From: an uncultured Collinsella sp.
GTDB taxonomy: Bacteria > Actinomycetota > Coriobacteriia > Coriobacteriales > Coriobacteriaceae
Direction of reading: 5' to 3'
NCBI GenBank assembly: GCA_900542825.1
Contig: UQOY01000001.1
Location: 1 to 64,000 of the forward strand
Length of the DNA: 64,000 nt
Both the position numbers and the translations under genes were made by a program. The notes below the pieces were generated by a model. The model ran no database searches. It was not told the origin of the DNA and worked only from the letters and a program-made list of their open reading frames with translations. This document shows positions 27,043-37,478 of this stretch, in pieces (positions within the stretch are counted from its first letter, which is position 1; each line of letters begins with the position of its first letter).

Positions 27043-29157
27043 CTAGGCCTGGTCGGCGCCTGCCATCTCCAAACCGATCAAACGGAACGGATCCGCCACG
27101 CCACCGATCGACTTTTGGAGCTCGCGCTGGCGCTGAGAATCTTGCATCGCCTGCATCGTCAGCACACGGCGCGCCTCATCGTCGAGCGACCGGTCCTGAC
27201 GAAGCTTGGCCTGTGCGGCGCGCATGCGACGCTTGATGGTGTAGAGCTCGAGGGTATCGAGCATAAACACGATGTTCGTCTCGGTGGGGTGCTTGCTCGT
27301 CGACGAAATGCGCCCGGCGCTGACAAGCGACGCTGCCTCGGGACACACCGCGCGCGCCGCATCCATGCACGCCGTGGGGTCGGTGCCCGGCGGCGTCGCG
27401 AGCACGGCCCACGCAATGGACTCGTGGCGCGGATCCACCCATTCGATCGAGCAGATGCGGTCGGCATACGTGCGGAACAGATCGGGGTAGCTCGTGAGCA
27501 TCGTCAGCAGCTCGCGCTCCCCCGCCAAAGACTTTCGTTCCAGGTCGGTCAGCACGATCGGCATCGCCGGTGCCGCGGGCGCGCCCGTTGCATCGGCAAC
27601 CGGCGCCGCGCCATCCATACCAACCGGCACATCGATCGGCGGCATATCGTCGACGACCTCGACCGGCGCGGCCCCGTAGGCCTCGAGCGGCACATAGTCG
27701 TACGGCTCTTCCTCGACCGGTGTGGACACCGGCGGCGTCACCCCCGACGCCCAGGCGCCGCGAGACGCCCCCTGCGAACCAGACGCCCGACCGCCCGCGC
27801 TGCCTGCACGCTCGGCCTGCGCCCGCTGGCGCTCGTAGTTCTGCTCGCGACGACGCTCGGCGTCCTCGCGCTTGGCGACATCGCGAAACACGCGTCCCGA
27901 GCTCGAACGCACCGTCTCCAAGTCCAACCCCAGCAGGTCGGCAATCTGGATAAAGTACGTATCGATCATGTAACTATCGCGCAGCGGATAGATAAGCGTC
28001 AGCGCATCCTCGAGCGCCTTGGCGCGACCGCCCGGCGTGGTAATGTCGCTCGACTCCTGCAGTGAGCGGTACACAAAGTCCATGAGGGGCTCGGCGGCAT
28101 CGATGCGCGCCTGCAGTGCCTCGCCACCATGCGCCGTGATGAACTCCATGGGGTCGTTGCCGTCGGGAAGCACCACGCAGCGCAGGTCCATCGAATCCTG
28201 CTCGATAAACTGAATCGCGCGGCGTGCGGCCTTTTGACCGGCGGCATCGCCGTCGAACATATACACGATGCGCTTGGCAAAACGGGTGAGCGTCTTTACA
28301 TGATGTTCCGTCAGCGCCGTGCCCAGCGTGGCGACGACGTTTTTAATCCCCGCCTCCCAGCAGGCGATGCAATCGGTATATCCCTCCACCACGATGGCGG
28401 TATCCTGCGCGACGATAAACTCCTTGGCCCAGTTAAAGCCGTAGAGGTTTCGCTTTTTATGGAACACACTCGTCTCGGCGGTGTTGAGGTACTTGGGCTG
28501 GCCGTCACCCATAATGCGCCCGCCAAAGGCGATGTTATGACCCTGTTCATCAAAGATGGGAAACATCACGCGGTCGTAAAAACGGTCGGCGAGCTGCCCG
28601 CGCCCACGGCTCACGGCCACGTTGGCGTCGATCATCTCCTGCGGGGTAAAGCCCGCCTGCGACAGATGCGACACCAGCGCGTTGCGACCCGGCGCAAAGC
28701 CCAGGCAGTAGCGGCGGCAGACGTCGCCGCCCATACCGCGGCTGGCGAAATACTCGCGCGGACGGCTGTCCTTGCCGCGCATGAGCATGGTGTGGTAGAA
28801 CTGGGCGGTCTCGGCGCACAGGTCATAGATGCGGGCGCGCTTGGTGCCGCGCTCGCGATAAGCACCGGTATCGTGCAGCTCAATACCAGCACGGTCGGCC
28901 AGGTAGCGAATCGACTCGGGGAAGCTCAGGTTCTCGCGCTTCATAATGTAGGTGAAGACGTCGCCGCCCTCGCCACAGCCAAAGCAGTGCCACACCTGCG
29001 TGGCGGGGATAATGTGGAACGACGGGGTCTTTTCGCCATGGAAGGGGCAGCAACCCCAAAACTCATGGCCGCGGGGCTTGAGCTCAACCGTTTCCTGCAC
29101 GATGGCAACCAGATCGGACGCAGCACGTACCTGGTCTTTCTCTTCATCGCTAATCAC
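27043..29157 (-). CDS. dnaG: DNA primase DnaG
   Basis: Makes RNA primers for replication. The 704-residue protein has the N-terminal zinc finger (CCPFHGEKTPSFHI and HCFGCGEGG), the RNA-polymerase core with the Toprim motifs VVEGYTDCI and MFDGDAAGQKAA, and a C-terminal helicase-interaction region. Between them lies a long Pro, Ala and Gly-rich linker (about residues 430-560) that is not typical of shorter DnaG proteins. Its start overlaps the ribF stop by eight bases. Confidence 0.96.
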   Translation of the reverse strand: MISDEEKDQVRAASDLVAIVQETVELKPRGHEFWGCCPFHGEKTPSFHIIPATQVWHCFGCGEGGDVFTYIMKRENLSFPESIRYLADRAGIELHDTGAYRERGTKRARIYDLCAETAQFYHTMLMRGKDSRPREYFASRGMGGDVCRRYCLGFAPGRNALVSHLSQAGFTPQEMIDANVAVSRGRGQLADRFYDRVMFPIFDEQGHNIAFGGRIMGDGQPKYLNTAETSVFHKKRNLYGFNWAKEFIVAQDTAIVVEGYTDCIACWEAGIKNVVATLGTALTEHHVKTLTRFAKRIVYMFDGDAAGQKAARRAIQFIEQDSMDLRCVVLPDGNDPMEFITAHGGEALQARIDAAEPLMDFVYRSLQESSDITTPGGRAKALEDALTLIYPLRDSYMIDTYFIQIADLLGLDLETVRSSSGRVFRDVAKREDAERRREQNYERQRAQAERAGSAGGRASGSQGASRGAWASGVTPPVSTPVEEEPYDYVPLEAYGAAPVEVVDDMPPIDVPVGMDGAAPVADATGAPAAPAMPIVLTDLERKSLAGERELLTMLTSYPDLFRTYADRICSIEWVDPRHESIAWAVLATPPGTDPTACMDAARAVCPEAASLVSAGRISSTSKHPTETNIVFMLDTLELYTIKRRMRAAQAKLRQDRSLDDEARRVLTMQAMQDSQRQRELQKSIGGVADPFRLIGLEMAGADQA

Positions 29158-30157
29158 GGATGCTCACCCCCTGCTCACCCAAATGATGACGGATATCGTC
29201 AATATTACCCTCGACGGTCGCGATAAGCTCGTCCAGCGAATCGAACACGCGCGACGGGCGCAGCCAGCGTGTGAACGCCAGCGACACCGAGGCGCCGTAC
29301 AGGTCGCCCGCATACCCGATCAAGTTGGCCTCGAGATGCGCCGAGGCGGCATCGTCGGCATACGTCGGCGGCAGGCCCACGTTGACGGCGGCAGGCCACA
29401 CGGTATCGTCAACCAGCACCAGGCCCTCGTAGACGCCATCGGCAGGAACCTGAATGCCCTCGGGCACCTGAATATTTGCCGTGGGAAAACCCATGTCGGA
29501 ACCCTGGTGACGACCGCCGGCAACAATACCTCGAAGCATGTACGGGCGGCCGAGCAGCTCGGCGGCAAGCTCAACATGTCCCTGGCGGAGCTCCTGGCGA
29601 ATACGGGTGGCGCAAATCGTCTGCCCATCGACGCACAGCAACTCGTGGCCATAGACGTCAACGCCGCGCTCGGTACCCCATGCCCGCATCTCGGCAACGC
29701 CCGAGGCGCCGCCGCGACCCAACCTAAAGTCGCTACCCACACGAATTGAGCGGATATCGACGACGCGCGACAGCAGCTTAAAAAAGCCTACGTGGTCGAG
29801 CGCCGCCACCGTAGGCGTAAAGGGAACAGCCACGACCGCATCGACCCCGGTGAGAGCCAGGGCATGCAGACGGTCGGCCGTCGTCATCAGTTTTTGAGCG
29901 GGCGCGCGGCTCACCACCACGTCCGGGTCGGGATCGAAGGTGACCACGATCGCCTTGCAGCCGTGGTCACGCGCATCGCGAACGACCGCGTCGATCAGTT
30001 CGTGATGCCCCCGATGTACGCCATCGAACACGCCGATGGCGATCGACGCGGCGCCCAGGCACGCGCAATCATCAAACGCATCGGCAGCGACGATGCGGGT
30101 CTCATCCGACTCGCCCGCGAAAAAAATACGCGCGAGCTCGTGGGAGGCCAGCATCAT
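29150..30157 (-). CDS. ribF: Bifunctional riboflavin kinase/FAD synthetase RibF
   Basis: Converts riboflavin to FMN and FAD. The 335-residue protein has an N-terminal nucleotidyltransferase domain with GVFDGVHRGHHELI (HxGH-like site) and VGSDFRLGRGG, and a C-terminal riboflavin kinase domain with GFPTANIQV and LGLPP-type NVGLPPTYAD. It overlaps the truB stop by four bases (ATGA-type) and is followed by dnaG. Pairing with truB is conserved. Confidence 0.95.
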   Translation of the reverse strand: MMLASHELARIFFAGESDETRIVAADAFDDCACLGAASIAIGVFDGVHRGHHELIDAVVRDARDHGCKAIVVTFDPDPDVVVSRAPAQKLMTTADRLHALALTGVDAVVAVPFTPTVAALDHVGFFKLLSRVVDIRSIRVGSDFRLGRGGASGVAEMRAWGTERGVDVYGHELLCVDGQTICATRIRQELRQGHVELAAELLGRPYMLRGIVAGGRHQGSDMGFPTANIQVPEGIQVPADGVYEGLVLVDDTVWPAAVNVGLPPTYADDAASAHLEANLIGYAGDLYGASVSLAFTRWLRPSRVFDSLDELIATVEGNIDDIRHHLGEQGVSIRD

Positions 30158-31086
30158 CGAACACCGCCGATCGCCTGCGGAAAGACGTGCTCCATCACAA
30201 AGCGGCCGCCCTCGATACGGGCGAGCGCCTTAAGCCCGCCATCGAGCACCAGCGCAAACGGCGCCTTAGACGCATCGAAGCCCGCAAGCGCGCGCTCAAT
30301 AGGAATACGACGTCCGCACAGCAGATCGTCGGCAAGGTCACCTGGCAAGTCGACGCGCGTGGCGCCCAGTGCTGCAATGGGATCTAAGGCAAAGCCGGCA
30401 GCAGACTCGGCAGAAAGTTCCTCGACCGCATGGCAGGCACCGATGGAAACAACACCGGAGGCCGTACGGCGCAGCGCGGAAATATGTGCCGCGTTGTCGC
30501 AGGCACGACCCAGGTCGCGAGCGAGCGCGCGGATATAGGTGCCCTTGCTCACCGAAAACGCCACAGTCCAAACGCAAGCGTCGCCATCGCCGCTCACGGC
30601 AATCAGGTCGGCGGAATATACCTCGACCGGACGCGGGGGCAACTCAACGGCATTGCCCTCGCGCGCAGACTTATAGGCGCGCACGCCGTTGACCGAAATG
30701 GCCGAAAACGCCGGCGGTACCTGCATCTGAGGGCCCAACATGGCGCACAGGCGCTCGCGGGCATAGGACGGATCGCGCAGGTCGGCGGCTATGGGCACCG
30801 TGCGGACGGCCTCGCCTTCCGCATCATCGGTATTGGTCTCGACGCCAAACGAGATATCGGCGACGTAGCTTTTGGTATCGAGCGTGAGCATGCCCAGCAG
30901 ACGCGTTGCCTGGCCCACGCCCACCACCATGACACCCGATGCCATGGGGTCGAGCGTTCCGGCATGACCGACGCGCCGCTCATGGAGGGCGCGTCGGCAT
31001 TGCGAAACGACGTCGTGGGACGTGCAGCCCACCGGCTTATCGACGGCGAGCAGCATATTAAGTTGAGAAGGTGTACGACGAGCCAT
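30154..31086 (-). CDS. truB: tRNA pseudouridine(55) synthase TruB
   Basis: Makes pseudouridine 55 in the tRNA T-loop. The 310-residue protein has LLAVDKPVGCTSHDVV and the catalytic block HAGTLDPMASGVMVV with the conserved Asp (about residue 48). It lies 15 bases downstream of the nrnA start gene and overlaps ribF. Confidence 0.96.
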   Translation of the reverse strand: MARRTPSQLNMLLAVDKPVGCTSHDVVSQCRRALHERRVGHAGTLDPMASGVMVVGVGQATRLLGMLTLDTKSYVADISFGVETNTDDAEGEAVRTVPIAADLRDPSYARERLCAMLGPQMQVPPAFSAISVNGVRAYKSAREGNAVELPPRPVEVYSADLIAVSGDGDACVWTVAFSVSKGTYIRALARDLGRACDNAAHISALRRTASGVVSIGACHAVEELSAESAAGFALDPIAALGATRVDLPGDLADDLLCGRRIPIERALAGFDASKAPFALVLDGGLKALARIEGGRFVMEHVFPQAIGGVR

Positions 31087-31101
31087 GTACCATCCAAAAA
31101 G

Positions 31102-32145
31102 TTAGAGCTCGACGGTCACCGAAGCGGGATCCTCCCCTACCAGCTCGGCCAGCATGGGAAGTGCCGCGGTGAGCGTCTCGGAAATCGTTCCGGCGTTGGT
31201 AAAGCCGGCGGCAGCGTGGTGCCCACCTCCGCCAAAGTTGGCCGCAATCTCGGAAACATCAAGATCGCCCTTGGAGCGCAGGTTGCCGCGCACCTTGGTA
31301 TCGCCCTCGATGCCCTTAAGGAACAGGCAGACCTCGACGCCCATCACCGCGCGCACCACATCGACCAGGCCGTCGCACTCGTCCGAGGTGACGCCGCAGT
31401 CCTTAAGGTCGCTCTCGTACGCGTAGCTATATGCCACGCGCCCGTGCGCGACCGTCTTGATGCGCCCCATGACGATGGACTTGAGGTGCAAGAACTCGAC
31501 GCGCATGCTCTGATAGACCTCGAGCGCGACGCGCGCCGGATCGGCACCGTGCGCCACAAGGCGCGAGGCCGCATGAAACGCGGCAGCGTCGGCATTCTGA
31601 TACTGAAAACGACCGGTGTCGGTAACCAGGCCGCACAGCAGGCAGGTGGCGATGCTGTCGCTTGCGGTAATGCCGCAATCGGCCAAAAAGCGGTCGATAA
31701 TCATGGCGCAGGCCGCGGCATTGACGCACCTGAGGCTAACCTCGGCAAACTCCTCGCGTGCCGGGTGATGGTCAAAGCACGCCACATGAGCCGAACGACG
31801 CAACACCTCGGCGGAATTATTGAGGCGCTCGACGACTGGCACGTCCACCGAGATGAACAGGTCCGGGTTGCCGGTGTAGCTCGAGGCCGGCACCAGCAGA
31901 TCGGCGCCCTCCATAAAACGGTAGATGCGCGGAACGGGTTCGTCGTCTGCAAGCAGCAGGGCGATGTCCTTGTCGGGGAACACCTTCATAAGCGAAAGAC
32001 CCAGGCCCAACACGGAGCCCAGGGCATCGCCATCGGGAGAGGTATGACCCGAGATCGCAATGGAGGACGCATCCTCGATGAGCTCGAGGATGCGTCGTTT
32101 AATATCTGCAGACTCGCACGAGGCGAGGTCGGCGGAATTAGTCAT
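31102..32145 (-). CDS. nrnA: DHH-family phosphoesterase, NrnA-like
   Basis: Degrades short oligoribonucleotides and, in NrnA homologues, 3'-phosphoadenosine 5'-phosphate. The 347-residue protein has the DHH motifs in order: GHTSPDGDALGSVLGL, SVDVP (in place of the usual D), DHHPAR near residue 114 and the DHHA1 block ANFGGGGHHAAAGF near the C-terminus. Its start overlaps the rbfA stop by eight bases within the infB operon. Confidence 0.92.
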   Translation of the reverse strand: MTNSADLASCESADIKRRILELIEDASSIAISGHTSPDGDALGSVLGLGLSLMKVFPDKDIALLLADDEPVPRIYRFMEGADLLVPASSYTGNPDLFISVDVPVVERLNNSAEVLRRSAHVACFDHHPAREEFAEVSLRCVNAAACAMIIDRFLADCGITASDSIATCLLCGLVTDTGRFQYQNADAAAFHAASRLVAHGADPARVALEVYQSMRVEFLHLKSIVMGRIKTVAHGRVAYSYAYESDLKDCGVTSDECDGLVDVVRAVMGVEVCLFLKGIEGDTKVRGNLRSKGDLDVSEIAANFGGGGHHAAAGFTNAGTISETLTAALPMLAELVGEDPASVTVEL

Positions 32146-32548
32146 CTAAAGCTGCCTCCTGGGCGACATCCGCTATCGGATAGCCGTCCTCGTCCTTTTC
32201 GATCGCAAGCGTGGCCGGAACGTTTTCCAGCGCACGCGTGATACGCTCGGCCTCATCGGTCGAGCGATCGATGCGAAAATCGAGCTCGGGCGTGACGCGC
32301 CAATCGAGCGAGCGAGCCAACAGGCTGCGAATACGGCCCTTGGCGCTGGCGAGCGCCTCCATGACCTCGTCGTAGCGGCTCGCATCGCACGACACGTACA
32401 CGCGCGCGAACGAACGGTCCACCGCGACCTCGACCGCGGTCAAAGTAACCAGGTCAAGACGCGGATCGGAAACCTCAAAGAGCAGGATATAACCGAGCTT
32501 CTCGCGGAGCTGCTCGCCCAAACGGCGGGTTGCCTGCGTTTGCTTCAT
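32138..32548 (-). CDS. rbfA: Ribosome-binding factor A
   Basis: A late 30S maturation and cold-adaptation factor. The 136-residue protein begins MKQTQATRRLGEQLREKLG and has ILLFEVSDPRLDLVTLTAVEV and ARVYVSCD segments typical of RbfA. The ATG at 32548 follows GGGGGT. The open frame continues far upstream, but that part is only the antisense-shifted end of infB and does not belong to this gene. Confidence 0.95.
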   Translation of the reverse strand: MKQTQATRRLGEQLREKLGYILLFEVSDPRLDLVTLTAVEVAVDRSFARVYVSCDASRYDEVMEALASAKGRIRSLLARSLDWRVTPELDFRIDRSTDEAERITRALENVPATLAIEKDEDGYPIADVAQEAALDD

Positions 32549-32559
32549 AGCGCTACCCC

Positions 32560-35274
32560 CTACTCGGTACGGGCAACCTGGTCGATGCGGTAACCCTCGA
32601 TCTGGTCGCCAGGCTTGATGTCCTGGAAGTTCTCCAGGCCAATACCGCCCTCGGAGCCGCTCTTGAGGCTCTTGGCCTCGTCCTTGTAGTGGCGCATCGA
32701 GGCGATCTTGCCGTTGAAGACCACGATGCCGTCGCGCACCAGGCGCACGGAATCGGTCGCGGCGATCTCGCCCTCTTCGACGCGGACACCAGCGGCGATA
32801 CCGACCTTGGGCACCTTGAAGGTGTCCAGAACGGTCGCAGAACCCGTGGAGACCTCGACCTCGGTGGGCTTGAGCATGCCGATACGGGCTGCGTCGAGGT
32901 CCTCGAGGCACTTGTAAATGACGTCGTAGCAACGGATCTCGACGCCCTCGCGCTCGGCGGCGGAGCGGGCCTTACCGTCGGGACGCACGCCAAAGCCGAT
33001 GATGATGGCGTTGGAGGCGTCGGCCAGGACGACGTCGGTCTCGTTGATGGCACCGACGGCGGAGTGGATCGTGTTGATGCGGACCTCGGACTGATCCATC
33101 TTGTCGAGCGAGTCCTGAAGGGCCTCGATGGAACCCTGAACGTCGGCCTTGATGATCAAGTTGAGCTCCTTGACCTCGGCATCGGCGATGGTCTCGAAAA
33201 GGTTCTCGAGCGTGACGTGCTTCACGCGGCTCTGCTCCTCGATACGGGCCTTGAGCGAACGCTCATCGGCCAGGGCGCGAGCCTCGCGCTCGTCCTCGAA
33301 CACACGGAACTCGTCACCGGCGTTGGGCACGGACTGCAGGCCCAGGATCTCGACGGCGTCGGAGGGGCCGGCCTCGGTGACGGCGTTGCCCTTAGGATCG
33401 AGCATGGCGCGGACGCGGCCGTAGGTAAGGCCGGCGACCAGCGTATCGCCCACGTGCAGGGTACCGCGGGTCACGAGAACCGTGGCAACCGAACCGCGGC
33501 CCTTGTCGAGCTTGGCCTCGAGGACGTTACCGGAGGCAAAGGTGTCCGGGTTGGCCTTGAGCTCGAGCACGTCGGCCTGGAGCAGCACGGTCTCGAGCAG
33601 GTCGTCGATACCGATCTTCTGCTTGGCCGAGATGTTGACGAACATGTTCTGTCCGCCCCACTCCTCGGGGATGATGCCGTACTCGGTGAGCTCCTGGCGC
33701 ACGCGGTCGGGGTTGGCGCCCGGCTTATCGATCTTGTTGACGGCGACAACGATGGGTACGCCGGCAGCTTTGGCGTGGTTGATCGACTCGATGGTCTGAG
33801 GCATGACGCCGTCGTCGGCAGCTACGATCAGAATGACGATGTCGGTCACCTTGGCACCACGGGCACGCATAGCCGTAAAGGTGGCGTGGCCCGGGGTATC
33901 GATGAAGGTGATCTTGCGGTCGTTGATCATGACCTGCGAAGCGCCGATGGCCTGGGTGATGCCGCCCGCCTCGCCGGCAGCGACACCGGTGTGACGAATG
34001 GCGTCGAGCAGGCTCGTCTTGCCGTGGTCGACGTGACCCATGACGGTGACGACCGGGGCGCGCGGCTTAAGGTCGGCGGGATCGTCGTAGAACGAGAAGG
34101 TGTTCTCCTCCTCGGGGGTGATGATCTTGATCTGACGGCCCAGGTCGTCGGCAACGAGCTCGACGAGGTCGTCGGACATGGACTGAGTCATCGTGAGCGG
34201 CGTGCCCAGCAGGAACAGGCGCTTGATGATGTCGTTGGCCGGAACGTCGAGCGCCTCGGCGAGCTCCTGGACGGTAACGCCCTGGGAGACCTTGATGGCG
34301 TCGAGCTCCTCGGGGTTCACGCCCTGGGCCAGCGCCTCCTCAATCTTGCGCTCCTCCTGAGCCTTAGCAGCCTCGCGCTCGCGCTTCTCCTTGCGCTTCT
34401 TGCGGCGGCCGGTGGACTCGCGAGAGGCCTCCTCGACGGCGGCGCGGGCCTCCTCGAGCACCTTCTCGCGACTGTACTCCTCGGCCTCACGCGCCATGCG
34501 GCTGTAGTGGTCCTCATCGTTGCCGTGACCGCCCTTGCGCTTCTTGCCCTTACCCTGCTTATCGGGGTTGGGGAAGTCCATGCCGGCAGCGACGTTGTTG
34601 CTGGCGTTGGTGCGATGGCTATGCGGACGGCTCTCGGAGGAGTTGCGATCGGAGTTGTTGTCGGAGGCGTTGCGATCGTTACGACGGCCACCACGACGGT
34701 CGTTATTGCCGCCACGACGGTTGCCGCGCTCAGCGGCGCGCTCGGCCTTGGCCTTTGCCTCGGCGTCCTTCTTCTCCTTGAGCACGGTCTCCTGTGCGGC
34801 GATCTGGTCGAGCAGCGAACGGAAGCGCGAACCGGAGTCGGAAGCGGGGACGGCGCGACGCTGTGCCTCGCGGGCAGCCTCTTCCTTCTCGCGGGCAAGG
34901 CGCTCCTGCTCGGCCTTCTTCTTGGCCTCGGCCTCGGCACGGGCGGCCTCCTCGGCAGCCTGGGCGGCGGCAAACTGGCGGCGCTCCTCCTCGCGTGCCT
35001 TCTCGGCGGCGATGCGCTCACGCTCGGCCTCGGCAGCGCGCGCTGCCTCCTCGGCGGCGGCTGCCTCCTCCTCGGCCTGCTTGGCGGCCTCGACTTCCTT
35101 GGCGCGGGCCTCGATCACCGAGGCAAGCTGCTTGCGGACCATGGCGACGTAGGCGTCCTCCAGGGCGGAGGAAGCGGACTTAGCGGGAATCTTCATTTCG
35201 GCGAGATGACCCATCAGTTCTTTGGAGGTCATGCCGAACTCTTTGGCCAGGGTGGACACACGGACTTTTGCCAT
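32560..35274 (-). CDS. infB: Translation initiation factor IF-2
   Basis: GTPase that positions initiator tRNA on the 30S subunit. The 904-residue protein has an N-terminal IF2_N domain ([18 protein letters not shown]), a long Ala/Glu/Arg-rich charged linker with a Lys/Arg/Gly/Asn-rich stretch, and the G domain with [20 protein letters not shown] and NKIDK. Beta-barrel domains follow to the C-terminus. It sits between nusA and rbfA. The ylxR gene that often separates nusA and infB is missing here. Confidence 0.97.
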   Translation of the reverse strand: MAKVRVSTLAKEFGMTSKELMGHLAEMKIPAKSASSALEDAYVAMVRKQLASVIEARAKEVEAAKQAEEEAAAAEEAARAAEAERERIAAEKAREEERRQFAAAQAAEEAARAEAEAKKKAEQERLAREKEEAAREAQRRAVPASDSGSRFRSLLDQIAAQETVLKEKKDAEAKAKAERAAERGNRRGGNNDRRGGRRNDRNASDNNSDRNSSESRPHSHRTNASNNVAAGMDFPNPDKQGKGKKRKGGHGNDEDHYSRMAREAEEYSREKVLEEARAAVEEASRESTGRRKKRKEKREREAAKAQEERKIEEALAQGVNPEELDAIKVSQGVTVQELAEALDVPANDIIKRLFLLGTPLTMTQSMSDDLVELVADDLGRQIKIITPEEENTFSFYDDPADLKPRAPVVTVMGHVDHGKTSLLDAIRHTGVAAGEAGGITQAIGASQVMINDRKITFIDTPGHATFTAMRARGAKVTDIVILIVAADDGVMPQTIESINHAKAAGVPIVVAVNKIDKPGANPDRVRQELTEYGIIPEEWGGQNMFVNISAKQKIGIDDLLETVLLQADVLELKANPDTFASGNVLEAKLDKGRGSVATVLVTRGTLHVGDTLVAGLTYGRVRAMLDPKGNAVTEAGPSDAVEILGLQSVPNAGDEFRVFEDEREARALADERSLKARIEEQSRVKHVTLENLFETIADAEVKELNLIIKADVQGSIEALQDSLDKMDQSEVRINTIHSAVGAINETDVVLADASNAIIIGFGVRPDGKARSAAEREGVEIRCYDVIYKCLEDLDAARIGMLKPTEVEVSTGSATVLDTFKVPKVGIAAGVRVEEGEIAATDSVRLVRDGIVVFNGKIASMRHYKDEAKSLKSGSEGGIGLENFQDIKPGDQIEGYRIDQVARTE

Positions 35275-35335
35275 ATGACTTCACCTACCCTTTCTGGCAC
35301 CTTGGGTGCCTAGAGACTGAACGAGCGTGGGAAAT

Positions 35336-35356
35336 GCGCCGGGACCCGCCCGGCGC
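35336..35356 (-). other. GC-rich hairpin between nusA and infB
   Basis: An 8-bp stem (GCGCCGGG/CCCGGCGC) with a five-base loop lies in the 91-base nusA-infB gap. A second short stem (GCACC/GGTGC at about 35297-35309) is nearby. No T-run follows, so a processing or pausing site is as likely as a terminator. Confidence 0.45.
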
Positions 35357-35365
35357 GACCGCGCG

Positions 35366-36613
35366 CTAGATCAGGTCCTCCGCATCATCGAAGGCGTCGG
35401 TGTCGTGGACACCGCAGAAACGGGAGCCCGGACGGGCCTGGTTGCGGCACTGGACGCCGTCCTCGGACACGTACTCGCAGCGACGGACGTCATCGTCCTC
35501 CTCGTCACCAATCAGGTCGGCGGCGGGCTCCTCGTGAACGGGAACGTTCTTGAGGATGTCGGCGGCAAGGGTCTCGGACTTGATATCGATGTGCCAGCCG
35601 GTCAGGCGAGCGGCGAGGCGGGCGTTCTGGCCCTCCTTGCCGATGGCGAGCGAAAGCTGGTCGTCAGGCACGATGACGCCGGCGTAGGCCTTCTCCTCGT
35701 CGATAAGGACGCGGGTGACCTTGGCGGGCGACAGGGCGTTGGCGACGTAGACGGCCGGATCGGCATCCCACAGGATGACGTCGACGCGCTCGCCGCGGAG
35801 CTCGCCTACGACGGCGCGGACGCGGCTGCCCTTGGGGCCGACACAGGCGCCAACGGGATCCAGGCGGTCGTCGAGCGAGTGGACGGCGACCTTGGAGCGC
35901 TGGCCGGGCTCGCGGGCAATCGACTTGATCTGGACGGTGCCCTCATAGATCTCGGGCACCTCCTGCTCAAAAAGACGACGCATGAGCTCGGGGTGGGTGC
36001 GGGAGATGACGATCGGCGGACGGCTGTGCTCGCCGCGAACCGGCTGCAGGGTGGAGTTGGGGTCGCGGACGTCGATGATCACGGCCTTGATGTGCTGGTT
36101 GTGCAGATAGCGCTCGCCCATCGGACGCTCGTTGCGCTCGTTCTCGTAACGGCGCTGGTCAAAATGCGGCAGCTCGGCCTCGACGCCATCGCGGATCTTG
36201 ACGATCGTGAAGTCGGGCGTGGACTGCAGCACGGTACCGCTGATGAGGTCACCGATACGGCCGGAGAACTCCTCGTAGATCTGCTCGCGAGCGGAGTTGC
36301 GCACGATGGCGTTGATCTCGGCCTTAGCGTGCTGGGCGGCGATGCGGCTCGTGTTCTTGGGGGTGACGTCGATCTCCTCGAACTCGGTGAAGTTGCCCTC
36401 CTCGTCCATGGAATCGTCGATCGGCTCCAGGCGGTAGACGTAGATCTTGCCGGTGGTGCGGTCGATGGTCACCTTGGCGCCCCACTCAAGATGCAGGATC
36501 TCGGCATAGCTCTTGGCGAGCGACTGCTCCAGGCGGTCGATCAGGTAGAGCTGGTCGATGTGCCTCTCCTGGCAAAGCTCCATCAGGGCGGACATCATGT
36601 CGGATGCTGCCAT
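35366..36613 (-). CDS. nusA: Transcription termination/antitermination protein NusA with C-terminal zinc-knuckle-like tail
   Basis: Modulates pausing, termination and antitermination. The 415-residue protein has the NusA N-terminal domain, an S1 domain and two KH domains; the KH signature [23 protein letters not shown] is clear and [17 protein letters not shown] follows. The extra C-terminus carries Cys379, Cys389, Cys400 and His403 in the pattern C-x9-C-x10-C-x2-H, which looks like a small zinc-binding motif not found in standard NusA. It is followed by infB without an intervening ylxR. Confidence 0.95.
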   Translation of the reverse strand: MAASDMMSALMELCQERHIDQLYLIDRLEQSLAKSYAEILHLEWGAKVTIDRTTGKIYVYRLEPIDDSMDEEGNFTEFEEIDVTPKNTSRIAAQHAKAEINAIVRNSAREQIYEEFSGRIGDLISGTVLQSTPDFTIVKIRDGVEAELPHFDQRRYENERNERPMGERYLHNQHIKAVIIDVRDPNSTLQPVRGEHSRPPIVISRTHPELMRRLFEQEVPEIYEGTVQIKSIAREPGQRSKVAVHSLDDRLDPVGACVGPKGSRVRAVVGELRGERVDVILWDADPAVYVANALSPAKVTRVLIDEEKAYAGVIVPDDQLSLAIGKEGQNARLAARLTGWHIDIKSETLAADILKNVPVHEEPAADLIGDEEDDDVRRCEYVSEDGVQCRNQARPGSRFCGVHDTDAFDDAEDLI

Positions 36614-36614
36614 G

Positions 36615-37109
36615 TTAGTTTCCTTCCTTCGCGGGCTTGAAGTCGTAGGTGGGCTTCAACTTGCACTTTTTAACATCACAGAAATCGAGGGTGACGGACT
36701 CGCCGTCTTCGAGCTCGAGGGTCACGTTCGTCTCGGTCGCGGCGGCAATCTTGCCGGAGTACTTGCGACGGCCCTCGGTGGCGGTGGAGGTGAGCTCGCA
36801 GTCCTCGCCCACAAAGCGGGCAAAGTCGCGCGGACGGCGCAGCGGGCGCGCCATACCCGGGCTCGACACCTCGAGCGTGTAGCTCGAAGAAATGGGGTCG
36901 AGCTCCTCGATCACGTCGCCGACCCACTTGGTATTGGCCGTGACGTCGTTGAGCGACAGGCTCTGACCCTCGGCACCCTCGATACGCACACGCACGCAGG
37001 GGGCCTTGGTGGCGCCCACGAGCTCAACGTCGACAATATCGACATCGTGCTGGGGAGCGACGGCCTCGAGCGCGTCGATGATCGCCTGCTCGGTCTTGGT
37101 CTTGACCAT
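36615..37109 (-). CDS. rimP: Ribosome maturation factor RimP
   Basis: A 164-residue 30S maturation factor. It has the RimP core DIVDVELVGATKAPCVRV and LEVSSPGMARPLRRPRDFARF, the latter being a family hallmark. The ATG at 37109 follows GGAGGT. The open frame upstream of it crosses the operon promoter and a terminator, so it is excluded. It is the first gene of the rimP-nusA-infB-rbfA-nrnA-truB-ribF string. Confidence 0.95.
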   Translation of the reverse strand: MVKTKTEQAIIDALEAVAPQHDVDIVDVELVGATKAPCVRVRIEGAEGQSLSLNDVTANTKWVGDVIEELDPISSSYTLEVSSPGMARPLRRPRDFARFVGEDCELTSTATEGRRKYSGKIAAATETNVTLELEDGESVTLDFCDVKKCKLKPTYDFKPAKEGN

Positions 37110-37129
37110 TGCGGCACCTCCATCCATAC

Positions 37130-37160
37130 AAAAAAGAAGCGGGGTCGAAACCCCACTTCT
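37130..37160 (-). terminator. Intrinsic terminator in the rimP-nusA operon leader
   Basis: On the minus strand AGAAG and GGGG stems around a TTTCGA loop are followed by six T residues. It lies between the operon promoter (37188-37216) and the rimP ribosome site (about 12 bases further on), so it looks like an attenuator. It would reduce or control transcription of the whole operon. Confidence 0.8.
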
Positions 37161-37187
37161 TTCAATTACTACTTCATTTGCAAGCAA

Positions 37188-37216
37188 ACTATACCAATAC
37201 CTGCAAAAACGTGCAA
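37188..37216 (-). promoter_or_regulatory. Promoter of the rimP-nusA-infB operon
   Basis: On the minus strand TTGCAC (37211-37216) and TATAGT (37188-37193) are separated by exactly 17 bases, a good match to a primary-sigma promoter. Transcription would start near 37181, giving a leader of about 70 bases that contains the terminator at 37130-37160. The remaining sequence between 37217 and 37478, up to the lipoprotein gene, shows no convincing gene. Confidence 0.75.
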
Positions 37217-37478
37217 GCGTCAAAGAAATTCGCAGGTCAGCGCGCCCACAGCTTCTCCACAAGAATAGGACAATTAGGCGAAGACACCTGTGCGGTACTC
37301 CCCAAAAGCCCCAAAACGGGCCATGCGTCCCAGCGCACCGACCGAATCGGGCCCCATGGGCATTCCATCCCTAGGCGCACATCGGCCAAACTGGCGCTAA
37401 AAGGCATTCTGTAGCGAGAAAGCCTGCCGCACGCATTGTCCGCACAACCTTCCAGAATCTCTACGGCAAGGAGGATCA

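Noticed and set aside
32549..32932. N-terminal extension of rbfA into infB
   Set aside because: The open frame continues but encodes an Arg/Gly-rich out-of-frame translation of infB. The true ATG at 32548 has its own ribosome site.
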